Assembly (NCBI GenBank): GCA_023213315.1
Contig: JAKCPI010015807.1
Span: forward strand, 1-64,000
Length of the DNA stretch: 64,000 nt
Reading direction: 5' to 3'
From: Euborellia annulipes
Taxonomy: Eukaryota; Arthropoda; Insecta; Dermaptera; Anisolabididae
Every line of letters starts with the position of its first letter. Position 1 is the first letter of the stretch. The notes below the pieces were generated by a model. It made no database searches. It worked only from the letters and a program-made list of their open reading frames with translations, and was not told the DNA's origin. The position numbers were made by a program, and so were the translations under genes. Shown piece after piece: positions 1 to 10,981 of this stretch.

Positions 1-334
1 TTAAGGGAGGCGTGGCGAGCGTTAATAGAAAAATAAGAAAAGTCGCGTGGGCACAAATGCAAGTCAAGAAGGCGGAGTTTCTTTTACAACGCTTTTTCTC
101 CTTTATCCATCCATTTGTTTACGCTACTGGTTGCCTAACTCCCAGGCGTTCCTATAATTTTAAAAAAAATTCACTGCTTGCATTATCTTACGCATTACAC
201 TGTCCAACACTGAATTTTTTCTGGGGTATTATGAGCTATTCTTGAGTTTATCGGTAGCCCTGATATATAATTTTTTATTTTATTCATTTTTTATTTTTTT
301 TTTTTTGGAGTTTAGGCTTTCACAATTGTTATCA

Positions 335-439
335 TTAGTTAAACAATTTGATTTTCGGTTTAACTGTAGTTTATTTGTAAAAATTACAACGTTTCGACCA
401 GAATGAGTGGTTAAACCGAAAATCAAATTGTTTTACTAA
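335..439. repeat. Palindrome with hammerhead-like remnant
   Basis: A perfect 24-bp inverted repeat (341-364 against 410-433) extends a few bases outward with one mismatch. The 45-bp spacer contains ACAACGTTTCGACC. On the minus strand this reads GGTCGAAACGTTGT, which matches the GAAA-ACGU-H half of the hammerhead ribozymes in Penelope-like elements. The CUGANGA half is missing, so this is a deleted relative of the palindromes at 36.7-37.1 kb. Confidence 0.6.
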
Positions 440-525
440 TTTTTGGTTTTTACTTATTTAAGGTCTTTTTCGGCATCTAAGGCTATTTAGGCCCCCATCC
501 CTATTTATTTCAATTTATTTGTCGC
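440..525 (-). repeat. SINE-2 tail fragment
   Basis: In reverse, this reads AATAAATAGGGATGGGGGCC followed by the AAAGACCTTAAATAA tail. It is the 3' part of the SINE-2 family, whose complete copy is at 39.3 kb. The tRNA-like head is absent. Confidence 0.55.
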
Positions 526-1500
526 CAAATTTTAATGAATGGTATGCCGAGAAATTTATTTAAAAAAATTAAAAAAATGTTACAAATATTTAACAAAATT
601 CGTTGAATCAAACGCTAAGGATTATGAAGTTTTAGAAAATTTAGAATTTTTTAAATCTTAGGAGGGAGGGATTGAGAGGGAGGAGCTTCCTATTTTATAA
701 AATCATATCACCAATGAATGTGAAACTTTCTTCTTTATTTAAATGATCTCGGTATTCTTACCATTCGACCAGCTTTTATTGTGTACAGTATTGGCCTATA
801 TTATCAAAAATGCAAAATTATTCCTGATCCTTTCAAAGAAATAATCTTATGACCAAATAAAATGTAATTTACCTATTTAGAGGTGTCAAAGATAATTGTA
901 TTTATTTTAGATAATAACAAAAAGAGGTGCCTATTTTTATAATAACATAATTAAAATAAAAAAAAAAAAATTAAAGAATCAATTGATTTTATATCAAGCC
1001 GTGAATATTTGATGCCATGTAACAAGGTATTAAAATCAATAACTCATAAAGTGTATTTGTTGAATGGATTTGGAAATTGAACTTCCTGTTCTCTCTCCTT
1101 CCGCCTCTCCGTCCTCCCCCTAAACCATCTATACTGCTTTTCAACTTCTCTCCTCTTTCTAAAGAAATTTAATTTTATTGATTTGCATAGAAAAAAATAA
1201 TCAATTTTTATCATTTATTATTATCCGGATTAGATAAATTCCCGTATTATTTAATAATCTAATGGCAAATTCGTTCATTTTTGGCATATTTGATATTGGC
1301 TTATTAAATAAATAAATATTCTCTTATTGTCTAGTCGAGGTAGTATCGTAATAAATGTGTATTGTTTAATGTTTGTTTATATGGCCAAAGATGGCGAAAA
1401 AACTTTTAAAAAATTTGAATTCATTTCGACTGTGTGGTTAGTAATAATAGAAGTAGTTGAGAAAAACGTAATTATTGTCGTTTCTGCCTTCATCACTTAG
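526..1500. other. AT-rich stretch, nothing recognised
   Basis: Unique-looking AT-rich sequence with short homopolymers. I found no reading frame, RNA gene or repeat from the families defined elsewhere in the window. Confidence 0.5.
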
Positions 1501-1502
1501 GC

Positions 1503-1690
1503 CAGTGGTTTTTGAAAAAATTTATCGCGATCCTTGAGTAGACAGTTGAGGTTTTTTTAAATCGTCAACGTAGTTAAAATGAAACTATTTCTGAAATGTC
1601 CGATATATTTTTTATTGTCATATAAAGTTCTTTAAATTTGGCGACCCTGAAAACTTTTCTCGCGATCCACGGGTTGCACGCAACTGACTT
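1503..1690. mobile_element. hAT-like terminal fragment
   Basis: It begins CCAGTGGTTTTTGAAAA, close to the CAGTGGTTCTCAAAC-type ends of hAT elements. The motif CGCGATCC occurs near both sides. The opposite terminus and a TSD cannot be placed, so this is a weak call. Confidence 0.35.
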
Positions 1691-2346
1691 AGGACACCAA
1701 TCCAGATGCTTGGTGCTGCTTGGAATTTGTTATTTACAATGATATTTATTTTCGACTAATTTGAATTGATGAATATTGAATGGTATGAATTTTCTTCACG
1801 GCCCCAAACGGGATAATACAATCATAAGCCTTTAAACACGTAATTTCTTATCTTCCTCTGTATTTATTCTTCTGTTCTTTATTTTTGCCAGATCCGTCTT
1901 CTAATTTAAAAAAAAAGTAATATAAATTATTTTTATATGTTAAAGTCTGAAACTCCTAAAAAACTAAGAGTGACAGTTAGACACCTGTTGGATCTTTTTG
2001 TAAAATAAATATTGCGCAAGTTCGTTGCTGATTTAACTCTTTTGTGATAGGAGCAGGGTATATTGAACTGTTGTCAAAAGGAAAGAGCAGATGCACTTAT
2101 TAACAATCTGGTTTGACTGGCCGCATTTCAATAATCGCTTCAGTAATATGGCCGGGAAAATCTACCAATGGGGATGAATTTTGATAAATACGTCATCACC
2201 TCCTCTCCAGCTTTTGCATATACTTAGACTCGATCTCTAGCTAGTAGCCCCTTCATTAACCTATTAAGATTGACCTACAGTATCTCCCCTAGAGCGCTAT
2301 CTATACATCTAATAACAAGATGATTGGCGCCCCCAGCTTTAGTTAG

Positions 2347-2437
2347 TCACTCTGGGGGGGTAGGTGGGGGGGGTAGGTGGGGGGGGGGTAGGGTGGGGGG
2401 TGGGGGGTAGGTGGGGGGGGGGGTAGATGGGGGGAGT
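2347..2437 (+). repeat. G-tract minisatellite (GTAGGTGGGGGG)
   Basis: About 90 bp of runs of 5-12 G separated by GTAGGT or GTAGAT. It has many consecutive G-tracts and could form G-quadruplexes. It stands alone between AT-rich flanks. Confidence 0.85.
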
Positions 2438-2667
2438 TCACTGTTTGATTTCTTTCTTATCGGATTTTAATTAAATTCAAAATCAAAGTCTTGGTAGAGT
2501 TTTTCAGGTTTTTTATTAAAATTGGGATCCCATCCCCAATTTTCGATTTATCAATTTTTTAAATAACTTAATCAATGATTTTAAACTAAAAAAAATTAAT
2601 TAAATAAATATTTTGAAACACATTTCTGAATTTTTTGAAATTTGTACCCTCAGAGTCCATTTTGGGG

Positions 2668-2826
2668 GTGAAATTTCTTAAATATCAACTTTATGTCCGG
2701 GTATTTCATGGGAAGGTACGCGTATTTCAAAATAAGCAAGAAATTGCTCGTCCAAAACTAGCAAGAGGGCGTGCTTACAGATATGAATGTATATTCTAGT
2801 AAAATTTGTTAGCAGTTTAAATGAGA
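2668..2826 (+). repeat. Dispersed repeat R1, copy A
   Basis: It shares a run of segments with 6890-7026, including TTTCTTAAATATCAAC, TTTCAAAATAAGCAAGAA and AAAATTTGTTAGCAGTTTAA. No terminal repeats or coding capacity were seen. Class unknown. Confidence 0.65.
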
Positions 2827-2829
2827 AAG

Positions 2830-3976
2830 CTTCAGCGGTTGTGAGTTTGTGCCATTGCTACAATGTTTTAATGAAATAAAGGAATAACGTATTTCAGTCA
2901 CCCTGTGAATATTTTTCTTTTCAAGTCCGATATTTTAATTGGTTTTATTATATTCGGAGAATGAATCTCAGGTCCATTTCGCTCTTGTTTTTGTCTTTCT
3001 ATTCATCTAAGATTTATACCATGATATTATTCCTTCCATTAATAACTCTTCACCTCTAACTACCATTTAGGGAAATAATAGAGAGAGGCACCTGGAGATA
3101 AACTCTTTAGAGGCCCATTGGAATTGGACAACTAATCTGCTTATCTCTTAGGTCTGTCTCTAAGCATCTCTATGTTAACTTTAAAGGGGGTGCAAATGGG
3201 ATGGATACAAACTACCTCTTTCTATAAGTAGTTTATATTCAATAATGAGATTAATTTGAGGACTTGGTCTTTTTTACTTTAAATTCTGGACTTTTCATAT
3301 AGAGAATCGATTTTTCAAAAAAATCATCTAAGGTATTTACATCTTAAAATAGATTTTACGATTCAATTACGCGTAGGCTTATGAATTTGAGATCATGTAT
3401 TCCCCAAACTAAAACTTTATTTTTATATTACATTTGCTAGTCTTTTCTTTTTGCTTTCTCTTACCAATATATAGAGAGAAAGTGCCCCTTGAGCACAGAG
3501 GTATAATAAGTCTCGCCTCTAGTGCTCAGGTGTTATGTCCGCTTTCAAAGCGATTAAAATCTATCTAAATTATTTGAGTTACCAATTAATTTAAAAAAAT
3601 GGCGTCTAGGTTGCTTAAAATTCCGAAAATTTCCTTAAAAATAACTTTATGTTCTTCAAATGGTCTTTGAAATTTAATAGCGTTGATTGGGAAATTACTT
3701 TTATTCTGGAATTTAGTCTTTTGAGCACTCTAATATAGCTAGTCAGGTGGCAGAGTGCGAGAATTTATAATAAAACTTATTTATTCCATCTTTTGATATC
3801 AGTAGTGGTCTCGGGAATTTTTTAAGAGGTGGGACCCGAAATTTTTTATGTAGGAAAGGCGGGCAGATTCAAGAAGGAAAGGGTAATGTAATGTGGGTAA
3901 TGATTTATTATATTTCAATTCTGGATTCAAAGTAGCAATAAAAAATAACTTTTTAAATTAAAATGACAATATTAAT
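2830..3976. other. AT-rich stretch, nothing recognised
   Basis: No reading frame, RNA or known repeat found. Short polypurine and polypyrimidine patches only. Confidence 0.5.
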
Positions 3977-4375
3977 AATATAATTATATATTTATTAATT
4001 CATATACCCGAAAAAAATAAGGGTGTGCTGCCGGGAGTTGAACCACGGATCCACCAATTTGTATTCGCTGTGCCCTTACCACTAGACCACACCACGGCAT
4101 TTGGGTACGTGAATTCACTTAGAAAGGAATTTTGGTTATCAAAAGAAATGGACCCAGATTCGGCGCCACAAATTTCTCCGTCGTTGGGGAGCCGAATTTG
4201 GGTCCATTTCTTTTGATAACCAAAATTCCTTTCTAAGTGAATTCACATACCCAAATGCCGTGGTGTGGTCTAGTGATAAGGGCACAGCGAATACAAATTG
4301 GTGGATCCGTGGTTCAACTCCCGGCGACATACCCTTACTTTTTTCGGTATATGAATTAATAAATATTTAATTATA
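3977..4375. repeat. 400-bp near-perfect palindrome with a tRNA-like sequence in each arm
   Basis: Two arms of about 180-190 bp are near-exact reverse complements around a loop of about 26 bp centred near 4178. Each arm carries the same tRNA-derived sequence, so the unit reads the same from either strand. Open frames in it (63 codons on each strand) are only the tRNA-like region read as protein. The most likely origin is an inverted duplication of a tRNA-derived SINE-like repeat. A single-copy relative lies at 31345. Confidence 0.85.
4257..4329 (+). pseudogene. tRNA-like sequence, right palindrome arm
   Basis: 73 nt containing an A-box match TGGTCTAGTGA and a B-box match GGTTCAACTCC at tRNA spacing. 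The acceptor and T stems do not pair properly, so it is a tRNA-derived repeat head rather than a functional tRNA. The mirror copy on the minus strand is at about 4029-4101. Confidence 0.65.
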
Positions 4376-5440
4376 TAAATTTCCCTCGCGGCTTATATAC
4401 GCGATGTATATAATATCTTAAATATTGTATATGTAATTTCTTATTTATTAAATATTAATAATGTTTTTTTGTCCAAAGACGGTGGGGGGGGGGGGGCACT
4501 TGAACCTCTAGTATTTATACTGTATCCAATAGCAACAAGCAGATTCCATAGATTTAAATTGTAAAGCGATTTTCTTAGTTTATTTAAAACGATTTTTCTA
4601 ATGCATTCTCAATATTATATAATAAACAATTAGAGAAAAGAAGTATGCAAATACGTAATAAGAGAACGAAAGGAATTTTAATTAGCGTTAAATGAAGAGT
4701 TGAAATTAATTTAAAATATAATACAAAATTAATATAATAGTAAATAAAAAGCTTAATTAAAAATTGTTTAATAAGAGATATTAACGAGATTTTTTTTTAA
4801 TTTCATAAAAAATATTTAAATATGGTATGTAGTATTTACAATTTTTATTCATTGCTTGAATCTAAAAGAACATTTGAAATTAATGGAAAAATCGTCTTTT
4901 CCAACTGCATTCTAATAAGTAACCAGACAAATAATATAAATTAGACCTGCCGCAGATAATTTTCAAAATATTGTAGATAAAATATCATTGTTTATGACAT
5001 ACCCTATATGTAAACATTTGTAAATCATTTCTTTATTTAAAAAAACATATAGTGGCTTCTACTGTATATCATTATATTTATTATTTATCTTATGTAATAT
5101 TCAGAGATAAATATTAAATTAACACTCTGACTCTTATCTTGTGTCATTTATTATATATTTTATTATCTCGAATCAAAATGTTATCATTCATTTCATTGTT
5201 TAAACTTTATGCATATTTTATTTTAAAACGTGGAGGAAATAAATAAAATATGTACCCTATATGGGTATTTTAAAATTTATAAATCTAACTAACCAAAACG
5301 CTTGATTTTTATTTGATCTAACTTTAAATAACCTAATACATAAATTTAAAGATCTCATTTTAAATAATTAAATTACTGAACTCCATCTTAAAGATATTTC
5401 ATTTCTTCCAATTGTTTTGTATAACCTTCAAAAGATGTTT
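4376..5440. other. Very AT-rich stretch, nothing recognised
   Basis: It contains a G-run at about 4482-4497 and otherwise A/T-dominated unique sequence. No gene or defined repeat found. Confidence 0.5.
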
Positions 5441-5444
5441 TTTT

Positions 5445-5622
5445 TTTTTTTAGTTTTTTTGTCATCTTAGGCCATAAAGTCCTTGAACAATACACTTATA
5501 CATATTGGGATCCACGCACAATTATTTAAACCATTTGATATGCAAATGATTTAAATAAATATTCCTTTGATTGCCTGGGGTCCGAATCCGCGCTCCATAG
5601 CTATTAAGGGGCCAGAAGATGT
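5445..5622 (-). mobile_element. Diverged SINE-1
   Basis: Starts with a T-run (its poly-A tail in reverse), then TTAGGCCATAAAG, a decayed ATTTAAACCATTTG pair, and GCCTGGGGTCCGAATCCGCG, which is the reversed B-box region. This is an old copy with no clear TSD. Confidence 0.6.
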
Positions 5623-5754
5623 TCTAATAATTTAATGTTGAATAGGTGGTGTGTAGGGTATGAGGAGCTTCCAATAGTAAATTTCTATAAAAGATTTTTC
5701 TATTTAATTAGAGGAAATAATCTGTGATCAAAGTATCCTAATTGTATAAGAAAG

Positions 5755-5822
5755 TTTTTGAATGGTATTTTGCGGCATTAGAGGCCATTTAGACCCTCAT
5801 CCCTATTTATTTAATGTATAGG
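5755..5822 (-). repeat. SINE-2 tail fragment
   Basis: Contains GAGGCCATTTAGACCC and CATCCCTATTTATTT, matching the reversed 3' half of SINE-2. Confidence 0.5.
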
Positions 5823-6027
5823 AAAGTTGAAAACTTGAATTGGTTACTTTATATTCATTCATCCGAATCCGAATTATGATTTTTTATTTTCTCTCTCTTT
5901 CTATTTCTTTATTATTGACAAGATTTTTATAAATTTCATACCATTTATTTATATCGGCGTTTTTTAGACTTTAATTTAATATAAAATTACTTTTAAATTT
6001 GCACATGTTCCTTATAACCTTGATTTT

Positions 6028-6145
6028 TAGGGACTGCCCGAAGTTTCGGTTTCGGTTCGACCAGTTTCGGCCAAAAATCGTGGTTTCGGACAAAAACCAG
6101 CCGAAACCTGAGTTTGAAAAGATGGGATGAGACTGGTATAGACTA
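6028..6145 (+). mobile_element. Fragment of hAT-type MITE (CCGAAAC-rich family)
   Basis: Begins TAGGGACTGCCCGAAG and is filled with TTTCGGTTTCGG and GGCCAAAAATCG motifs. It matches one side of the complete MITE at 60547-60903. The second end is missing and an HEE follows directly. Confidence 0.6.
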
Positions 6146-6175
6146 CTAAAAAAAAGTCGAATGAGTTTGGCACTT

Positions 6176-6845
6176 CAAAAAAAAATCTGGAGTGACTGGC
6201 CGCACAGCACACAACTTTCTCTTACATTCAGTAAGAGAAAATTGTGTTCTGTGCTTGTCACACCAGATTTTTTGTGTCGACATATACATATTGAGTTACC
6301 GACAGTAGAGTACAATTGAATTCAAGATGTAAAATTTATAAGTATGGAAAAATATTTATATTTTGTTACCATGGCAACCATTTCTGCTATATTTTCTATG
6401 AAGTACAAGAGTAAAGTAGTCTTCAGAATATTTCAATGGCAAAATGAGAATATTCATTTGAAAGAGCATCTAAAAAATAATTAATTTTTGAATTTTACTC
6501 AAAATCGTTGGAACGAATTTTGAAAAAATCATAAAAAACTGAAAAAGTACATCAGTAAAGTACTCTTTGGCCGATTTTGATTAAAAGCTTATTTTCTCGG
6601 TCCAGGAAGATACAAAACTTAAATATAAAATTTCAACCTCCTAGCTCAATTCCCTCATGCTTTAAATTGAACCCAGACACACACACAGACAGACCATGTT
6701 GTGAAAACCACTTTTTTGGATTCAGGGGACCTCAAAACGTGTATATCCATCAAAATCTCGACATCGAATTTTTGACATGAATCCAATACTTTCTCTCTAT
6801 ATACATGAATATATTACATATATACATAGGTAAGAGAAAGTAAAA
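6176..6845 (+). mobile_element. HEE, full length
   Basis: Complete hairpin-end element: A-run, large hairpin with AATCTGGAGTGAC and CACACCAGATT ends, the GTGTCGACATATA link, the conserved body (CCATGGCAACCATTT, CTCTTTGGCCGATTTTG, AAATATAAAATTTCAACCTC), and the right-hand AT-rich hairpin ending GGTAAGAGAAAGTAAAA. It encodes no protein. Confidence 0.85.
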
Positions 6846-6889
6846 AGGTCAAATGATTTTCGAGAGAGGGAAATTTCGATTTTAAATTT

Positions 6890-7026
6890 CTTAAATATCA
6901 ACATGATGTCCGGCTACTTCATTGGAAGGTTATTTCAAAATAAGCAAGAACTTGCTCGTCCAGGGCTTGCCTACAGATATGAATTCATACCATACTAGTA
7001 AAATTTGTTAGCAGTTTAAATGAGAA
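6890..7026 (+). repeat. Dispersed repeat R1, copy B
   Basis: Second copy of the repeat at 2668-2826, diverged and missing about 20 bp after GGAAGGT. Confidence 0.65.
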
Positions 7027-7510
7027 ATAAAGAGTAGCGGCAGAGAGAGAAAAGAGGACAATAAATAAAAAGACAAGACTCCATAAATCGTAATTTCAGT
7101 TGCAACAAGTTGTTTGTATTTGCCTTGACCTAATATCCCTTCCTTAACAACATTAAACAAACCAAGTAACGATTTGTATTGACATCAAGAATATTTACTT
7201 ACCATAGCAATTTATTGTTATTAGTGTGTGCAAGTGATAAGGTTTATTTTATCTGATTGAAATTAAATAAATACAGTATCAATGAATAAGGGAGTGGGAG
7301 GTTATCGCATTTTCTTATACAACTTGACAGTCAAAAGATGAGAGTCATAATTCCCCCCACTCCTGCTCTAAAAAACTATTGAATGCAAATTAATAAAAAA
7401 AAAACTGCCATAATGGAATATGTTTCCCTATTGACACAGCAATGTTATATCTTGTTCGTGGGATGATCGACCCTTGTCAAATAAAAAATAAACATTTTGA
7501 TTATTTTTAC
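7027..7510. other. AT-rich stretch, nothing recognised
   Basis: No gene or repeat family recognised. Confidence 0.45.
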
Positions 7511-7515
7511 ATAAA

Positions 7516-7582
7516 ATTCTAGAGATGGGGTTTAAATGATCATAAAAGCCGAAAAAGACTTTAAACAAATAAAAAAAAAAAT
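7516..7582 (+). repeat. SINE-2 tail fragment
   Basis: GATGGGGTTTAAATGATC followed by GAAAAAGACTTTAAACAAAT and an A-run, the typical SINE-2 3' end. Confidence 0.5.
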
Positions 7583-7959
7583 TTTGGTAATTTCCATTTT
7601 TTCCTTTATCTTACTTAAATTAATACTGTCTATTTCTTTCTATGAGACTTGCTATTTTTTTCCTTATGTATGATCATTTTATTGAGTAGTATGGTGTATT
7701 CAAAAGAGCAAAATGTCCTGTAAAGTTTGAGTTCATAATCGTTGCCATAGCTCATTTGGGTGACAAGATATTGAAGAAAAACATTTTGAGGTAGAGCGAT
7801 TTTTTTTTTTTCATCAAAAAAATCGACTCTAAATTTTTCCTTTTTACCGGACCCTCTCAAAGAGAAATTTTCATTAATTTTTTGTTTTTGTTTTTTAATC
7901 TAATTTTTTTCCTTTTTTACCGGAGCCCTGAGGAGATACAGTTTTTTAACCCGGCCCGG

Positions 7960-8240
7960 GCAACGCCCTCGGGGCATGGCGTAGAGGTTAGCGTGCTAAC
8001 CTCATATACCAAACGTCGCGGGTTCGGACCCCAGGCAGTCCGATGATTTTATTTAAGCCAATTGGATACCAAATGGCTTAAATAAGAATGCCTGGACCCC
8101 ATATATGTATATTTATTAATAACGGATATCGTAAAAAGTCTTAAATGGCCTGAGTTGCCGAAAAGACTGTGTGAATGTGTGTGTGAGTGTGAGTGTGAAT
8201 GAGAAAAAAGTGTGAATGTTTTTTTAAAAAAAAAAAAAAA
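7960..8240 (+). mobile_element. SINE-1, full length, TSD AACCCGGCCCGG
   Basis: tRNA-derived SINE with an internal Pol III promoter: A box TGGCGTAGAGG and B box GGTTCGGACCC. A SINE-specific body follows, with a short inverted pair (AAGCCAATTGG / CCAAATGGCTT), then GTGTGAATG-type repeats and a poly-A tail. The 12-bp TSD lies at 7948-7959 and 8241-8252. It would be mobilised by a LINE in trans. It sits inside a GC-rich inverted-end element. Confidence 0.9.
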
Positions 8241-8252
8241 AACCCGGCCCGG

Positions 8253-8325
8253 CCCGTGGATCCTCCAAAGTCCGGGGCCCCTCCGCATCGCGGGGTTTGC
8301 GGGGGTGTGCGTTACGCCACTGATG
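8253..8325 (-). mobile_element. Terminal piece of a CAGTGGCGTAAC-ended DNA transposon
   Basis: GC-rich segment ending GTTACGCCACTGATGAG, resembling the CAGTGGCG terminus of the elements at 53643 and 58056. The opposite end cannot be found. Confidence 0.4.
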
Positions 8326-8455
8326 AGCAATCGTGAGTTTTGTAGTAATAATTTTTTTTTAAAAAGGCACCCCCTCTCCTCGAAAGCCCGAAAAAATACT
8401 TTCTGAATATTTTAAGAATTTTTTAAAGTAGTTAAAGTAGGTTGGGAATCTCTGG

Positions 8456-8580
8456 TTTAGAAAGTCGAGAGTCCGGTGTCCTGGTGCAACAGACTCAAAT
8501 AGACTGGTGATGCCGGATTCGATTCCTGGGGCCATGTGACGCTCAGTCCACCAATAAAAACATACAAAAATTGAAAAATA
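8456..8580 (+). mobile_element. SINE-3, tRNA-derived
   Basis: Contains the B box GATTCGATTCC, then GGGGCCATGTGACG and CCACCAATAAAAACATA. It matches the unit inside the foldback at 50.7 kb (GGTTCGATTCCCGGGGACCA). A-box region degenerate. Confidence 0.5.
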
Positions 8581-8692
8581 TATTCTGATTTATTCAAAAA
8601 CATTTACATTTATGACACTTCTAACTCTTTTTGGACAATTTTTTGCTTTTGTTTTGTTTGAACATTTGTTGTTTTTATTATGGGAGTTTTTA

Positions 8693-8790
8693 TTTATTGA
8701 CCACATTTGTTATTAATTATTTATTAAAAATATAAATACTGTACAACGTTTAGACTGCAGTCGTTTTCAAGTACTGTACACTTGCTCGGA
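8693..8790. repeat. Single arm of the GACCACA palindrome family with hammerhead-like core
   Basis: TTGACCACATTTGTTATTAA and TATTTATTAAAAATAT match one arm of 38435-38573. It adds CAACGTTTAGACTGCAGTCG. On minus this holds TAAACGTTG after a perfect GACTGCAGTC stem, a decayed hammerhead-like layout. Confidence 0.5.
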
Positions 8791-8867
8791 CTCAAGTGAA
8801 CTGATTTGTTGTTCTGGTTTTTGAATTTGTATTTGTGTTAGTTTGAACCTGGCCACCAACCAGTGGC

Positions 8868-9130
8868 GTCATTTCAACTTTTTCTTGGGTGAGGGGGCAA
8901 ATTTTTTTCCTTGAGGGGACAAAGTTTTTGTTTTCTTAAAATTTTCTTACAAATAGGTACTCAAATTTGATCAAAAGATATTTAATTTAAATTAATTGTT
9001 TAATTTTGTATAGTTTATATACTAGTAGATATATTTTGAAATATTTTATTTAGAATACTATAAATCAGAGCCCTTGGTGAGGGGGGGGCCAAATGCCCCC
9101 CTCCCCCCCAAATGACCCTCTGCCACCGAC
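8868..9130. mobile_element. Probable MITE with CAGTGGCGTCATTT end
   Basis: Starts CCAGTGGCGTCATTTC and contains G-rich tracts near the left end. Near the right end are facing G and C tracts and AATGACCCTCTGCCAC, an imperfect inverted version of the start. TSD not resolved. Confidence 0.45.
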
Positions 9131-9605
9131 TTCTACCTCTAAGCAGGGCAAGTGCTTGTTTTTGAGACATATCAAGTTGAAATTGGGTATTTTTCTTTGT
9201 CTCTATGGAGTGTACCTATGATTCAAATTTCAATGAAATCTGATATAGTGAAGTTTATAACTATGTAGAGTTGATTGGAATTACTTACGTATATTTCAAA
9301 TTCAAAGTGATTGCGGACTCCCTAAAAGTTGTCCATTTGAGCTGAAATTTTGCCTAGGTCGTTTTTTTTTTTTTTTTTTTTTTTTGTTGATTCGAACAGG
9401 ATTTGGAATTTAAAGTACCAAAATTCAACTTTCAACTATTGGCAAAGCCCACCCTAGTAAGAAGCCTAGGAGGGAAGGGTCTCCCATTTGCTTATTTTTA
9501 CTGACAACAATGGGGGAGGGGAAGGGTAAACAAAAAGAAAAAAGAAAGTCCGTTGTTCCCTTAAAAAAAGGAATAAAAACAAAAGATCGAACAAAAAAAA
9601 TATGG

Positions 9606-9822
9606 GGTGGCAGGTCGCACAGCACACAACTTTCTCTTGCCTTCGGTAATCGAAAGTGTTCGTGTCACACCAGATTTTTTATGTCGACATATATTTAGTT
9701 TCCGCCAATATACTAGAATTCAAGATGTAAAATTTACAAACTTTGAAGAATATCTATAGTCTATTTTGTTACCATGGCAACCATTTATTTTATCTTTCCT
9801 ATGAAGTATAAGAGCAAAGTGA
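9606..9822 (+). mobile_element. HEE, 3'-truncated
   Basis: Large hairpin and the first part of the body up to AAGAGCAAAGTG, then an abrupt join to a SINE-1. Confidence 0.75.
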
Positions 9823-9932
9823 CCTACGGGCTTGGACTAGTTGGTAGCGTGCCTACCTTCTATACCGAACGTCGCGGGTTCGGACCCCAGGCAGTCCGAT
9901 GATTTTATTTGGATACCAAATGACTTAAATAT
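9823..9932 (+). mobile_element. SINE-1, 3'-truncated
   Basis: tRNA-like head with CGTCGCGGGTTCGGACCCC and the GATTTTATTTGGATACC segment. It ends after CAAATGACTTAAATA and lacks the GTGTGAATG tail. Confidence 0.75.
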
Positions 9933-10890
9933 GGAAGAGGGAGGAACTATTTGCTTATTAAGTCAAAAATTTGCTTAGTTAATATTTGAATGTCACCAAA
10001 TACTTTTTTTTTATTTAAAACAACTTAAATTATTCTTGTTTTTAAATGATTGCAATCGCAAGTTTAAATTTCGATCGATTTTTGATACGTAAATGTTGGT
10101 TTATAGAGAAAAAAATAATAATGATAAGACAAAATTTGACACACCCGTTAAAATATTAATCTTCCATGAGTGCTTATACTATTATTATAACCTATAATAA
10201 TAATAATAATAATTTCTTTTACAAGTTGGAGTCAATGTTTTTGGCATTCACCTTGCTTTTCCTTTCAGGCCCTTTTAATGGCCAGATGACTTGTTGACAG
10301 CTTGATAAATATGAAACCGCCACCCTCACCCCCGTCCCCACCCTCCTATGAAATTCATTCTTTCCTTTTATAAAGGACCTACATAACATTTTATTTATGA
10401 CCTCCAATCGATTTACCTAAGAAAAGTGACCAACAACAACAACAACATCAAAATGTAGGATGCAAATTAATATTTGCTATCCTACGGGAACAAGGCTTCT
10501 TTTAAAGTGAGGCAATTTCACTTTTTGTTAAAATAATTTTTCGGTTAAAATAAAAAGGAAAATTTTTATTTTTTTCTATGATTCATCTACACTATAATAT
10601 TCTATAAGCGCAAAGGGGCTGAGAAGAGGGAAACATTTTATGTTTATAAAATTTCTTGAGTTCAAGTGAGCAGCAAGTGAATTGATAACTTTGCTGATCG
10701 GATGTAAATAGTTTCAGTCCTAAGGTTGGTGTACAATAGTTAATTATTGTTGCACATATGGCGATGATACAAATTAATATGAACATGTTTAAACATGAAA
10801 TTAACATTCCGCACCACCTGTACTTAACTCTAACAATTTGCTTGCACTGAGGATGAGTGCGACAAACTCTCAAAACATCGGCAACAAAAT
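9933..10890. other. AT-rich stretch, nothing firm
   Basis: Includes a short AAT/ACA microsatellite (10195-10215, 10430-10447). A 105-codon minus-strand frame at 10592-10909 has one hydrophobic segment and many cysteines, but no recognised domain, and its start lies in SINE-2 sequence. Its length is within chance expectation. Confidence 0.4.
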
Positions 10891-10894
10891 ATAG

Positions 10895-10976
10895 TGAATT
10901 GGCTACCAATTCAATTGAAATAAATAGAGACGAAATTCGATGCTAAAAAGACCTTAGATGAAATTTAAAAAAAAAT
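10895..10976 (+). repeat. SINE-2, 3' half
   Basis: GGCTACCAATTCAATTGAAA followed by AAAAAGACCTTAGATGAAAT and an A-run, as in the complete copy at 39.3 kb. Confidence 0.65.
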
Positions 10977-10981
10977 ATAGT

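Noticed and set aside
4257..4329. Functional tRNA gene
   Set aside because: A and B boxes are present but acceptor and T stems do not pair.
4025..4330. Two mirrored 63-codon frames on opposite strands
   Set aside because: They are the tRNA-like palindrome read as protein; their similarity follows from the inverted repeat.
10592..10909. 105-codon minus-strand frame with a hydrophobic stretch and many cysteines
   Set aside because: Start lies in SINE-2 sequence, no domain recognised, and frames of this length are expected by chance in 64 kb.
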